Source: Tillandsia leiboldiana
Taxonomy: Eukaryota; Streptophyta; Magnoliopsida; Poales; Bromeliaceae
Direction: 5' to 3'
Assembly (NCBI GenBank): GCA_029204045.2
Contig: CM055064.1
Coordinates: forward strand, 6,048,873 to 6,112,872
DNA: 64,000 nucleotides
A model generated the notes under the pieces. It made no database searches and had not been told where the DNA came from. It saw only the letters and a list, made by a program, of their open reading frames with translations. The position numbers were made by a program, and so were the translations under genes. Below, one piece after another: positions 11,574 through 22,900 of this stretch (its first letter is position 1; the number at the start of each line of letters is the position of its first letter).

Positions 11574-12221
11574 GCTCGTATTAAATCTTTAATTAATTCC
11601 TTTTAATTAATTCACCTTTTAATTTGTACGTAAGAGAATTATTATTTTCCGTCTGGGATAATTAATTAACTAATTAATGATCCCCTACGAGATAACCCAC
11701 CTTATCTCTAACGGGTGCAAGATATTTTGCACGGATTTTGATGCACGACTAATCACCGTATCACTTTGAATTCCGTTCCGGAAGATCCCGATATCGGATT
11801 TCAGATCCGATCGCGCCGTCGGCTTTCTTTTTCCGCGCTCTATCGCAGAAAAATACTAGCACCTCACAATGGCCAACTTTGGCACAAAGGGGACTCGAAA
11901 ATAGGGTTTACTGTTCACTTGTACCCGCGACTTAAGTCGCGGGTCCCGCCGGCTTCAACGCCGATTTCTGGGAGATCCGACCGTCAGATCTGAACAAGTT
12001 CAATATGGTTTTCACTCAGTTCGACGAGACGGTCGCACTCGTGGTCTCGGATCTTCGAGATCAGGTTCGGATTGAAAGGTGATATTTCTGGCCCACTAAC
12101 TGTGCAAATTACACTGCAGAAAAGGGGCACTGTCGCTATCTGAGCCATTTATGATCCAAATTCAACTTGACTTCTATCGATTTCATTTATTTAATTATTT
12201 ACAAAAATTTGAATTCTTACA

Positions 12222-12232
12222 TCTCTCCCACC
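12222..12232 (-). other. Polypurine tract of element D
   Basis: Minus-strand GGTGGGAGAGA directly precedes the TGTAAG start of the 3' LTR. Confidence 0.8.
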
Positions 12233-12790
12233 AAAAAGGAAGTTTCGTCCCTGAAACTTAATTAAACCAGGTTGCAATAGTGACAATCAGTCACAAACAT
12301 ATTGACAACTCTCAGACTACTCATTTAGACCCAATCTGGATATTCCCCATTACAGGGCAAAGTATTTCTCAGTTCTTTCGGAAGTACGTTGTCGGCCGCC
12401 CAACGTGCTTACCAAAAGAAAGGCGAAATACCATAGATCTGTCGCCAACAACTAGTTGGGGACACCACTCACATCTGAAGGTACATCATATACCTCCCTA
12501 CACAGTCTCTAGCGACGCCAGTCTCAACTCAAACATCGACAGGGGAGATTGCGACCCCAAATCAGTTTACACACAATGTGCGAATCACTACAAATCGAAT
12601 CAAATCCTCAAGTTATCATCATTACTCCGCATGTTGGACCCTTCAGTCTTATCTCACCATCAAAACAACACAACGACTACAATTGTTGTATACCCATAGA
12701 CAAATACCCCGCGCTCTCACGTCACAAGTCATCCTAGGGTTCATCCTAACCAGTTCCTAATCATCTTTTCCTAGGTACCGTATACCTATT

Positions 12791-12802
12791 GCTCTGATAC
12801 CA
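12791..12802 (-). other. Primer-binding site of element D (initiator tRNA-Met)
   Basis: Minus strand TGGTATCAGAGC is complementary to the 3' end of initiator tRNA-Met, as used by many plant LTR elements. It lies 7 bp (GATTAGA) from the terminal TGACA of the 5' LTR, like the site of element F. Confidence 0.9.
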
Positions 12803-12809
12803 TCTAATC

Positions 12810-15800
12810 TGTCACGCCCCGAGTTTAAAAATCAAGTCTGAAATTTTTTTTTTTTTTTTATACATCAGAGTTTGCAAAACAGGCGTAACAGACCGCCACA
12901 CATATAGGAAACTCTCTATTCCGTGAACAGAGACTCCCCTATATATGCACGGCTAGGCTAGTAATCAGCGACAGATATCTCAGTACAACTACTAATCTAG
13001 TCAGCAGGAATAATTCGAAATCGGTAATCACATCAATATTTTAAATGTCTAAAACAAATAGAACTGTAATAAATGCGGAAATAACAGTCTGCGTAAATCA
13101 TCAAGGTTCTCAGTCATCTCTGTCTAGAATCATGGGGACAGCTCTATCGTGACAGGCTCACTGGATCGTCCCGACAACTCACCACCCGACGGACCTGCAA
13201 CAGTCACCCGAGGGTGTGAGACACACCGGAGTGTATCCCAGTGGGCACGACGAGCCGAGAAATAGCTAATCGTACCTATTGGGTACTAAAATCTGCGGAT
13301 AGTAAAGATCTGTAGGAAAAACTGGAAACATAGATGTCTACTAATAATCAGAATTAAAACTGCAGGTAAGTATGCTGAACAATCAGGGTATCTCAGAGAT
13401 AACTATCATGAAAACTGTAGAGCATGCATGCCGGAAATCAAAGTCAACTACAAGGATCATGTATAAAGAACTACGAATGATACAAGCATGTCTACAGATA
13501 ATAGTGCTGGAACACTGAGCAACAGTACGAGTAAAAGTAATGCGTCAAAGGTAGAAAACCAAATATCCAATCATGTGCCAATATTGGTCTCAGAGAACCT
13601 CAGGCAATGCCACTGTTCGGCACCTTTTTCGGCTGACATAACCTTGTCGAGGGCTCACGGGTCTATCATCAGACCACTTTACCGGTAAAGAACAATCTCC
13701 ACGGGGAGCTACCCCGGCCATGTTCGTGAAGTACAGCAGTGCATGGCAAGTCATAATGATCAAACTCACGGTCTAGTGACCGGGTAGTCGGCAACATGCC
13801 GAGATCCCAACAGGGAATCATCTGTCTATATCTATCCATCGGAATCAATCAATCATGCATATCGAGTAGTGTCTATCAATCAGGATCAATCAATCATGCA
13901 TATCGAGTGGTGTCTATCAATCAGGATCAATCAATCATGCATATCGGAATATCAACAATAAATCGGCTGACAGGAATCAACCAGTGCCATCAAATCATGC
14001 AGATCTATATACTGAAAAAGCTGATGAACAGATATGTATATGGTATGTCTCATGAAGATCAAGGTCTATCAGAAATATAAAAACTGATAAACAGGTACGT
14101 AAGATATGTCTCACGTAGATCAAGATCTATCAGGACTAATCATAGGGCATGTCAATACAATCATCAAGGCTAATCTAGATAAAATCAGCAGGTATATATG
14201 ATGAGTCTAAAAGAATCAATGTCTATCAGGGGATCATGTGATATATATGCAGTCATCATAGGTCGTATCGGTATAATTCGCAGGCTGGTCAAAAAAAAGG
14301 GTGTCCGACTGGACTAAAGCAACCAGAGGGCCGAATAGATCAAGCCCGGACCGAAGCTAACCCACCTGGATGTAGGTAGATCCACGAACTCCCGCACAGC
14401 TACCGGGAGGCTGGTGCCGAAACAACTGGGCCCTGAATAAGAAGCTATGATCAGTAAAGGACTCACACATACCCATCCCGACGTCACGACAGTGACCAAA
14501 AAGATCCTAGGTGGCCATGCCAAGAAAACCACGGAAATAATGATCCCAACGGCGAAAACGGCGCTCAAAACGGTGGAAAAACGGGCAAAAACGGAGCTAC
14601 CGAACTTTGGGCTGTCGGATGGTGCACAGGAGCAAGCGTGGACCGGGTTTATGGCATCGGGCGGCGGCGGCATGCGCCGGGTGCACGCAGGAAGCGTGCA
14701 CCGCGCTTCTCGGGCCGGGCCGGTGCACGACCCGAGCGTGCACCGGGTCCTTGCCCTTCGGCCGCAAGCGCGTGCGCCGGGTGCACGCATGAGGCGTGCA
14801 CCGCGCGCCTTGGGCCGGGCCGGTGCACGAAACCGTGCACCGGGTCTGGTGCTTCCGACGCTGCGGGCATGCACCGGGTGCACGCCTGGACCCGTGGACC
14901 GTGCTGTACGGACAAGCACAGTAACCCTAATTTCGCGGTTTTCTTCGCCGTTTTCGCTCCCGTTTCGCGATTTCTTCTCCGTTTTCGCTCCCGTGCGACT
15001 CCGGCGAAGACCCCGCGACCATGGTAACGACGGCGGCGGCCTCCCTTTTAACAACGGCGGCGGCGGCCTCCCATTAACCTACTACGTTCCAACGAAACAT
15101 CCCCAAAAAATCTCCGAATAAATCCGCGGTAAATCTAACGGCCAAAACGTTGATCCACGAACAACCAACACGTCGATCGGAGGTCCGATAAAAGAAACCG
15201 ATTAAAACCACCAATTAAATCCGATAAAAATCATCGATCACACCCGATCAAGAACGAGAATAAAGGGTTGATCAAAACCCCGACAAAAATCCGTGATCGA
15301 TGTACCGATTAAAACAACCTTATAAGAACACGGAAAACCCCCGATTAATTCTACAAAAGGATTAACGACCACTAACCTCAATCTATCGGAATTAAAGAAC
15401 CGATCTTGTTTCCTTTCGGCGTTGGAGACCCGGATCCGCTCCCCGTAGACGATGGCGTCTCGTTCTTCCGGTCTCCGGACGTCAATCGGGGCGATCGGGT
15501 TCCTCCGCTTTCTCCCTCTTTCCTTATTTTCTCCTCCGGTTAGGGTTCCGTCTTTTCTTTTCTTTTTTTCTCTTCTCACCGATTAGGGTTTTTTTTTTTT
15601 TTTTATTTCTTTTCTTTTCTTTTCTTTAATCGGTATCCCTTATATAGCTCGTATTAAATCTTTAATTAATTCCTTTTAATTAATTCACCTTTTAATTTGT
15701 ACGTAAGAGAATTATTATTTTCCGTCTGGGATAATTAATTAACTAATTAATGATCCCCTACGAGATAACCCACCTTATCTCTAACGGGTGCAAGATATTT

Positions 15801-16294
15801 TGCACGGATTTTGATGCACGACTAATCACCGTATCACTTTGAATTCCGTTCCGGAAGATCCCGATATCGGATTTCAGATCCGATCGCGCCGTCGGCTTTC
15901 TTTTTCCGCGCTCTATCGCAGAAAAATACTAGCACCTCACAATGGCCAACTTTGGCGCGAAGGGGACTCGAAAATAGGGTTTACTGTTCACTTGTACCCG
16001 CGACTTAAGTCGCGGGTCCCGCCGGCTTCAACGCCGATTTCTGGGAGATCCGACCGTCAGATCTGAACAAGTTCAATATGGTTTTCACTCAGTTCGACGA
16101 GACGGTCGCACTCGTGGTCTCGGATCTTCGAGATCAGGTTCGGATTGAAAGGTGATATTTCTGGCCCACTAACTGTGCAAATTACACTGCAGAAAAGGGG
16201 CACTGTCGCTATCTGAGCCATTTATGATCCAAATTCAACTTGACTTCTATCGATTTCATTTATTTAATTATTTACAAAAATTCGAATTCTTACA
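12810..16294 (-). mobile_element. 5' LTR of element D
   Basis: 3485 bp. It differs from the 3' LTR by 12 substitutions that I could count, one extra A in the 3' LTR (near 11,120) and four extra T here (16 against 12 T near 15,590). The net +3 bp agrees with the lengths. The TATA box on the minus strand is at 15,640-15,646. Confidence 0.93.
15640..15646 (-). promoter_or_regulatory. TATA box of D 5' LTR
   Basis: TATATAA on the minus strand, the copy that would drive the element's own RNA. Confidence 0.65.
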
Positions 16295-16299
16295 CGGCA
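16295..16299. repeat. Right target-site duplication of element D (CGGCA)
   Basis: CGGCA follows the terminal TTACA of D and matches 8735-8739. Confidence 0.92.
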
Positions 16300-17743
16300 G
16301 TCCCGAGATGTTTTATTTTCTTGTTTTATCTGTCGCCGATGTGTTAGTGGCAGCGGTATATCAGTGTTAGCAGGACCTTAAACCCAGACCAAATATTTTC
16401 TTCCAAGCATCGTAGGGTCGCCTGAGTCTGTTCTTGTTTGATTGGACGAATGCATTAGCCCTTCGAGGCTTAGATATAAAACTTGGTTTCAACTGTTTTC
16501 CTAAAAAGAACTAAAAATCATTAAATATAGATTTCTTACAGATCAAATGGCTTCAGTAAGAAATGTCACATTTTTTCTATAAATTAACCACCCGAGATGA
16601 TTCGAGTGGTTTGGGTTCTAAGGTCTGCCTTCTTCTTGGGACGTGAACAACGAGAGGCTATGCCTAGAGCTTGTTCTTGTTTGATTTGGGTTGTAGGTTC
16701 TAGTCTTTCGGGGTTCCCGGACCCTTCATTGTGTTAGTGGTGGAGGTGGTTCTCCCACTTAGCTTTGAGGATCTTGGGGTTCTGGCAGATCGAGTCGTGG
16801 AGGTTTCCCGACTCAGCCATGGTCGTGCATTATCAGATTGAGTCGTTGAGGGTTCTCCGACATAGCTGTGAGAGTGTTTTGGGCTATTCCTGTTTGAGTC
16901 GAGGTTCTTTTTCCGACTGGGTTGTGCTTTGAGCTGGGAGTTACCGATCTGTTTGATCGTGGATCATAGCCTGCATGTGCCGCTTATGAGACAGTGATAC
17001 AGATGTGATACTTGAGTTCGGTGGGGTCGCTCCCCCCGAGCTACCACCCGGGTGTGTGTGATGATACCGAGCCTGACGAGGTTGCGATGTATGCGACTAG
17101 TTGTTACACTAGAGTTCGCTTGAGATAGTCCGTGTGGGACGCCCTACGTAAGTCCGCTCCTCCGGGACGTAATGGCAGTAGGTTGGCGCAGGTTTGACTG
17201 GACCCGATGTGGCAGTCAGTTTAGATTGGGTGATCAGAGATGAGAGTTAGTTGTGACATCATGTTCTTTCTGTTCCACTCTTTGAGCATCTAGATAGAGG
17301 CATAGTAGCTGTAGAGTTACTTCTTCCAGCTTTCCTTACAGCACTGCATATGTTACTTATGCCTCTAGTAGACTTGGTGGGCAGACCGTTGGGCTTGTTG
17401 GCGGCACCCACTGAGAACTACTTGGGACGTAGTTCTCACACCCGTCGTGGTGTCTTTTCCCACAGGGACTTCTACTCCTGTTCCTGTTGCTCATGTTGCT
17501 GCTTCTTCAGATCGAGGTGAGGGAGTCACGAGCTAGATCCCTACCAGTCGTCGTCCAGAGAGTAGATGCACCCCTTTTTATATTTTGAGAGTTCTTGTTG
17601 AGAGACCTTGTAGTGAGGTATAGAGTTGTACTTTTCTTTCAGAGTTTTGAGAGACTTATGTACTTTTGGTTAGGACTTTGAGTTGTATTTTTTTTTTACT
17701 TTCAGCTCTGATATCTGTATAGTATAGTTGATCTTTTGCAGGT

Positions 17744-17827
17744 TAGTCGCTTCGCCTATGCGGGTTTGGCATAGGTGGCGGATCTGTTGGCGAGCCCGGG
17801 TCGCAGTTTCGACCCCGGGGCGTGACA
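17744..17827 (+). other. Terminal double-hairpin module of S2
   Basis: Stem 1 arms CCTATGC and GCATAGG, stem 2 arms GGGTCG and CGACCC around CAGTTT, then the LTR end. The bases differ from the copy at 4248-4331, but both stems still pair. Confidence 0.75.
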
Positions 17828-17832
17828 CTGCC
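17828..17832. repeat. Right target-site duplication of solo LTR S2 (CTGCC)
   Basis: CTGCC immediately after TGACA, matching 6562-6566. Confidence 0.85.
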
Positions 17833-19931
17833 TCCCGGTGACGGTGGTGCTCCTGGATCCGTCCCCCGGCGTTGGCGTCGTCTCCGATCTTGGTCCCCGG
17901 CACCACGAGAAGGAACAAGAAGAAACCCTAAATCGGGAAGCGAAAATTCCTAAGATTTCTTTTCGTGTACGTATAACCCAAAACTACGATATAAATAAAA
18001 TGGAATTTTCCCAACCGACTTCTCGATAGGCGTGCCACCTACGCAGCATTTCAAAAATGGCCGGTGCGGATTTTGATGCACCAAAGCTTTAACGGGTTTC
18101 TAACTTAACTGATAGACCCGTTAACATAAAAAGCTTATTTCGGGAGATCCGTACGTCGGATTTCCCCTCCGATCGCGCCGTTAGTGTAGAGTACCGAGGC
18201 TTCGTATAGTGCACCGACTTCGCATGCTAACGTGGTGCGGGGGAAAACGCCTGTGGCGTGCTTATATTATGATTACAGATAAGTTCGGGACATTTCGGAT
18301 CGACGCAGAAGCCTCTTGATCAAAAAGTGAGTTGACGGCGTCCGAATTGGAAGCCTCAGCTTGATTCTGCATTTTTGGGGCATTGCGTACCGGTACACAG
18401 GGATGGGTACCGGAACGAATTTCTCGAGGATCCGACAGTGAGTTTTCGGTTGGGAAATCAGCAGGAATTTTTCTAAGTCCCTGGGTACTGGTACTGAGTT
18501 GTGAGTACCGGAATGCCAGATCCCTAATGCATTGAGTACCGGAACACCAGGTTGGGTACCGGAACCCCATGTTGGACTAGGCAGAGTTGGCCCTCGGATT
18601 GGAAATTCGTGCTTGGGTACTGGTACGTGAGCTCCGGTACCGGTACACAACCTCCAGAATTTGGGGATATTGAGGTGAATTCCTGTTTTAAGTGGGGGCA
18701 TTCTGGTATTTTCACCCCTCCATCCCAACTACCTACCCCCTCCCGTACGATATATTGCCCTCTTCTCCTCTCCCTTAGATGCACCATTCACTCTCCTCTC
18801 TTCTCAGCTAGAATAGGGAAAGGAAGAGAGAAAGAGTGAGAGTGAGGAAGAGAGGAAGTAGCTGTGAGTTCTTGGGGGGTGCTCTTCTCCGCGCCGAAGC
18901 TTCGGGTTCCGCTGGAGAGCACGGCAGGGAGCTTGTCTTGTTGAGGAAAGCTTGTTGGAGCTCGCGCGCGCGCGGACGCGTCATTAGAGGTGAGTACGGT
19001 GTTTTTCGAGCTTACGTGGTCTTTTGGATTTGAGTTGGAATTGAGTTTTTCTCCCCCTTTTCTTCTTCCCTGCACTGAGAGGAGCAGCTGGGTGCTGCAG
19101 GAGTGGGTTTGGAGCTGTGGTGCTGCCCTGTGCATGGTGCGGAGCCGGCCGTGGGTGTGTGCTGTGAGCTCCCGGAGATTTTCTGGACCTTTGGCAGAGT
19201 TGCGTGCGACCGAGAGCCGAGGGGCTGTTTCGGCTGGTTTTGGTAGTAAGCGAGACCGCGTCTCACCGACTTCGGCATAGCCTGTGGATAGCGATCCAGG
19301 TGGGTTGGAAATTTTTCAAGATGTATGGAATGCCCTCTAATGCTATTGTATGCATGATTAGCATGTCTAGGTTATCTATTATTATAGCTGGTAAATCTGA
19401 TAGTTGCCTAGAAAATTACAGGTTGATAACCAAAATCCCAGATTATTTTTAGTATGCTTAGGACATCATATGACACTAGTTTGCATGGTTAGTTGACACA
19501 AAAATTGCATCTGAACCGTTTTAAAAATCGCTGAACCGTTTTAATGAAAAGTTGGTTTTAAAAATAGTCCTTATTCATTGAGATCGCCCAGAGGGGTCGG
19601 ATAGGTTCAGGGTGCATATTTTCTCGTGCCGGAGGGCCAAGAGGATTTTTATTTACTTTGTGGTTGGGTTTTCTAGTGTCTTGGGGGTTTATGGGCTTTA
19701 TCAGATTGAGTCGTGGAGGATTCTCCGACCTAGACATGATTGTTGGATATTTGGCATTCGAGTTTCCGATCTGTTTGATCGTGGATTATAGTCTGCAGAT
19801 GCCGCTTATTATGCCAGATGAGACACGCTTGTTCCTTGGTGGGGTCGCTCCCCTCGAGTTGCCGCTCCGGATGCGATGGTGATGCACCTGATGAGGCTGC
19901 TTTGCGTGGTACTGTGATAGTCCAATGGGAC

Positions 19932-22900
19932 TGTGATGACCCGGATCTCCGCAATGGTCTTACAGTGTGAATTGTGGCTTCTGGAGGCCTATGATGTGTG
20001 TTGGAGATGGTTGCGCGCAAATCGGACCTCAGGTTTGAACCCAGCACGAAATTTGGATTAAGAATACCTGCCCGGATGCCTTCGACAAATTTTAGAAGTG
20101 GAATTTGGCAAAACGGACGTCGGATTTGGACTCAGCGCGCGAAAACGATGAAAATAAACTAGTATTTTTCGTAGCCCAGATGCCAAAACACGGATTTCAA
20201 GGCATGGTATACTGTTCCGGCAGGCCAGGGCAGCGCCGGCGGCGATGGACAGCGGCGGCGGGAGCGCGGGAAGGCGCGTGCGCGGCGGCGAGCAGGGCGG
20301 TCCACGGGTTTTGGCGTGCACCGGGACCAGCCAATGGCGGGTGTGCCACGTGTCGCGCGTTGATTGGGCGGTAACCGCACGCGCGACAGCACGCCGGGCG
20401 CAGCGCACCGTGGACCCCGCCAGGCCACGTGTCGCCCACCGATTGGCGGGCGCAGCGACCCGGCTGGGCCGCCGTGAACCGCGGCCCACGGTTCCCGCTG
20501 TGGACCGCGTCGCAACGCGGCGCGCCGCGATTGGCGGGCGCGCGTGCGCCGGGCGCGCGTGGCGCGGAGTGGGTGACGTGGCGCGCCGAGAAGGTTTCGG
20601 GCGCGCACAGTGTTGGGCTTGGGCCGGATTTGGGCGCCCGAATCCGGCGCCCGAATCCGAACCCCTTCCTTTGTGGGCTTGGGCTATAAATAGCCCTCTT
20701 CCTTGAGCCTTTGGACCTTTTTCCTGAGCCTTTTTGCGACTGAGCCCTCAAGTGAAGTTGTTTCTCTTCTTGTGCTGCATCTTGCAAAGGAGTTTCGAAA
20801 TTTTTGGAAGGCGCGACATCGATGACTTCGGCATCTTGGCGCAGTGCGACGTTTCTTCTTCGGTGGCCCATTTCCGTCGCGTTTCGGTCCACGAGGTCCA
20901 TAGAGCTACTCCGAAGGAATTTTTGGACGATTTTTGCGGCATCGATTTTACGAGAGGTAGATCTTCATTTTTTGTGTTTTCCTCTCCTCTCAGTTTTGGG
21001 TTTTTATTGGGGTTTTTGGAACATCTTTGAACCCCTTTTCTGCTGGTGGTTTTTCTGGACAGCGGAGGCTTGTCGGATTTTTATCTCTTCACTCGGTTAT
21101 CGGAATTCAACATGTGAGGACTCGATAGATTGTTTAGAACTGCGAGAGAGGGGCCCCCTCTTTGAACCTTCACCGGGGGAACTGAACCCGCTAAAAGATC
21201 CATTTATTCACGACGACCTCTGACATCTACTCTTCGCGAGGATCGCCGTCGTATTTTTATTGGAATTTTTGGAGATTATTTGGCAGGTGGTATTTAAGCA
21301 TTTTCAGGACTTATTTTTCAGCAGTTTGTAAACTTGGAATTTTGTGTTGATTGCAATGTTTGGACTATGTCTTTGTACCCAGGAGGTGTCTTTGGATGTT
21401 TTGGGACCCATTGGAATTGTGGAAATCCGAGGATTATCCCCGTTCTATTTCAGCCTTTTTGGATCTTGGATTGACGCGCGCTTCAGGTGGGTTGCTTCGC
21501 CTCCAAAATTGGTGGACTATTCATTAATTCTATCGTGTAGTAAATCATATATGATTGTTAGATGTGTTAGGAAGCATGTTAGATATAGAGAGGATGTTCT
21601 CGCGTTGTTATCATGATCATGTTGATGTATGCTTCCTATCTGTGTTAACTTAAGTACCACTATTGGAACTTGACCTAGCACCCCGTCATTTGCTGCATGT
21701 TTAACCTGACTAGGAGAAAACTCCAACTTGGGCTAGGTTTATTTATGCTTTAGACATCCACACTTCTTATTCTATTCCTGGACATAGCGTTATCTTCGCC
21801 CGGGTAGTGGGCAGAGTGGTCGGGATTTCTCTTAGTGTGGGATGCATGTTACACTCGTGCTTGGGGGCAGAGTGGAGTCTGGTAGATGTAGCTGGTCTTT
21901 TATCTGTGACGGGAACCGTTTGGGTGAACGGTGGTCCCGGGTTGTCTTGTTGCTCTGTTTTATGTGTTGCCACTGTGTTAGTGGCAATAGTATACCAGTG
22001 ATAGCAGGACTTTGAACCCAGAACCTTTTGAACACACACATGATTTTAGTCAACCAATGTTTTCTTCCAAATATCGAAGGGTCGCCAGAGTCTGTTCTTG
22101 TCTGATTGGACGAAGGCATTAGCCCTTCGGGGTTTGGGTATAAAAACTTGTTTTCTAACAGTTTTTTCTAAAAGAACTAAAAATCATTAAAAATGGATTT
22201 TCCTTAAATCAAGATGGTTTTTCAAAAAGGAACTACTTTTAGTCCTCACCCCGCGTGGGTTTGGGTGAAAAATGGTTTTCAGTGATAAATGTCATATTTT
22301 TCCTGTAAACTTTCCCACTCGAGAGGATTCGAGTGGTCTGGGTTCTAAGGGCTGCCTTTTTCTTGGGGTCGAGAACAACGAAAGGCTATGCCTAGAGTCT
22401 GTTCTTGTTTGATTTGGGTTGTAGGTTCTAGTCTTTCGGGGTTCCCGGACCCTTCATTGTTGTTGGCTGTGGAGTATATCCAGCTAGTGAGTTTACATGT
22501 GGAGTTGATGTTCTTTTTGGGGAGCTGTTGGGTTGACAGCGGTCCCGACTGTTCGAGTGTTTCCTGTTAGTGAGTTAGAGAGGTGATTTGGGTACTGTCG
22601 ATCTTGTTGATCGTGGATTGGACTATAGCCTGCATGAGCCATATTGAGCTCGACAGAGATGCGCAGATACTTTCCTCGGTGGGGTCGCGCCCCTCGAGTG
22701 CCACTCCGGAGTTGGGCTTGTTACTTTGTTATCGCGACTTGTCGACGCAGTCCCTCTGGCTGGGCCAGTTTTGGCAGTCACGGACGCCCTACGTAAGTCC
22801 GGTCCTCCTTGGATGTAACGACCGTAGGTGGGCGCAGGTTTGACTGGACCCTGTGTGGCAGTCAGTATAGATTGGGTGATTATCTTTGAGAGATAGTAGA

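Larger units (their letters stand above)
8740..12221 (-). mobile_element. 3' LTR of element D
   Basis: 3482 bp. On the minus strand it starts TGTAAGAATTC next to the purine tract and ends AAACTCGGGGCGTGACA. It contains a 41 bp repeat (9771-9880), a GC-rich block with many GTGCACCGGG words (10,600-10,830), a T/C-rich tract with 12 T (11,520-11,531) and a minus-strand TATA box at 11,567-11,573. Open frames of up to 246 codons exist in both orientations in this and the other LTR, but they have no recognisable domain. Confidence 0.93.
12222..12809 (-). mobile_element. Interior of element D (leader, integrase tail, no gag-pol)
   Basis: On the minus strand the leader after the primer-binding site shares CGGTACCTAGG and a GTGAGAGCGC...GGGTA segment with the leader of element E (33,628-33,730). 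The last about 37 bases (12,222-12,258) still encode a DETSFLVGE-like tail, comparable to the DETFF tails of A and F, and run into the purine tract GGTGGGAGAGA. Between these two ends there is only about 400 bp with no domain I recognise. This suggests a deletion derivative of an E-type element. The 139-codon open frame on the plus strand is antisense to the element and not supported. Confidence 0.8.
8740..16294 (-). mobile_element. Complete non-autonomous LTR element D (giant LTRs, 588 bp interior)
   Basis: Two almost identical LTRs (8740-12,221 and 12,810-16,294) flank an interior of only 588 bp. The element has the 5 bp target duplication CGGCA, a primer-binding site TGGTATCAGAGC (minus strand) 7 bp from the 5' LTR, and a purine tract next to the 3' LTR. 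The interior has no gag or pol, so it must borrow proteins from an autonomous element. LTR differences counted by eye are 12 substitutions and 2 small indels in about 3480 bp (about 0.35%), so the insertion is young. The LTR family is that of E (29,855), judged by the similar 3' end and leader. Confidence 0.93.
6567..17827 (+). mobile_element. Solo LTR S2 (3.7 kb), interrupted by element D
   Basis: It starts TGTGAGGACCCGG and ends CGGGGCGTGACA, with 5 bp target duplications CTGCC on both sides and no internal domain. That makes it a solo LTR left by recombination between two LTRs. Without D and D's duplicated target it is about 3701 bp, close to LTR A (3585) and S4 (3577). U3 has CACGTGGC boxes and CCAAT-like boxes, then a TATA box at 7412. 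Element D sits at 8740-16,294 in a segment whose uninterrupted counterparts are seen near 2921-2950 and 21,910-21,940. Confidence 0.88.
4332..18277 (-). mobile_element. Minus-strand LTR C-, split by solo LTR S2
   Basis: The two flanks of S2 (4332-6561 and 17,833 to about 18,277) are one minus-strand LTR related to the plus-strand LTR at about 54,710-57,206. Shared blocks, read on the minus strand, include a block with GTGGATTTATCCTTTCAAA, the GTCACTGACT...GACAGGTT segment and the GCGATCGGA...AATCCGAC...CGGATCTCCC segment. Its 3' end is missing, because element A abuts it at 4332 where about 150 bp should remain. The 5' end near 18,277 (TGTAATC on the minus strand) is a guess. It holds a GC-rich core at 5400-6430 with a 70 bp tandem repeat. 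Confidence 0.7.

Noticed and set aside
20625..20665. GGCGCCCGAA words read as E2F sites
   Set aside because: The usual TTTSSCGS core is not matched exactly, so I report only the recurrent word.
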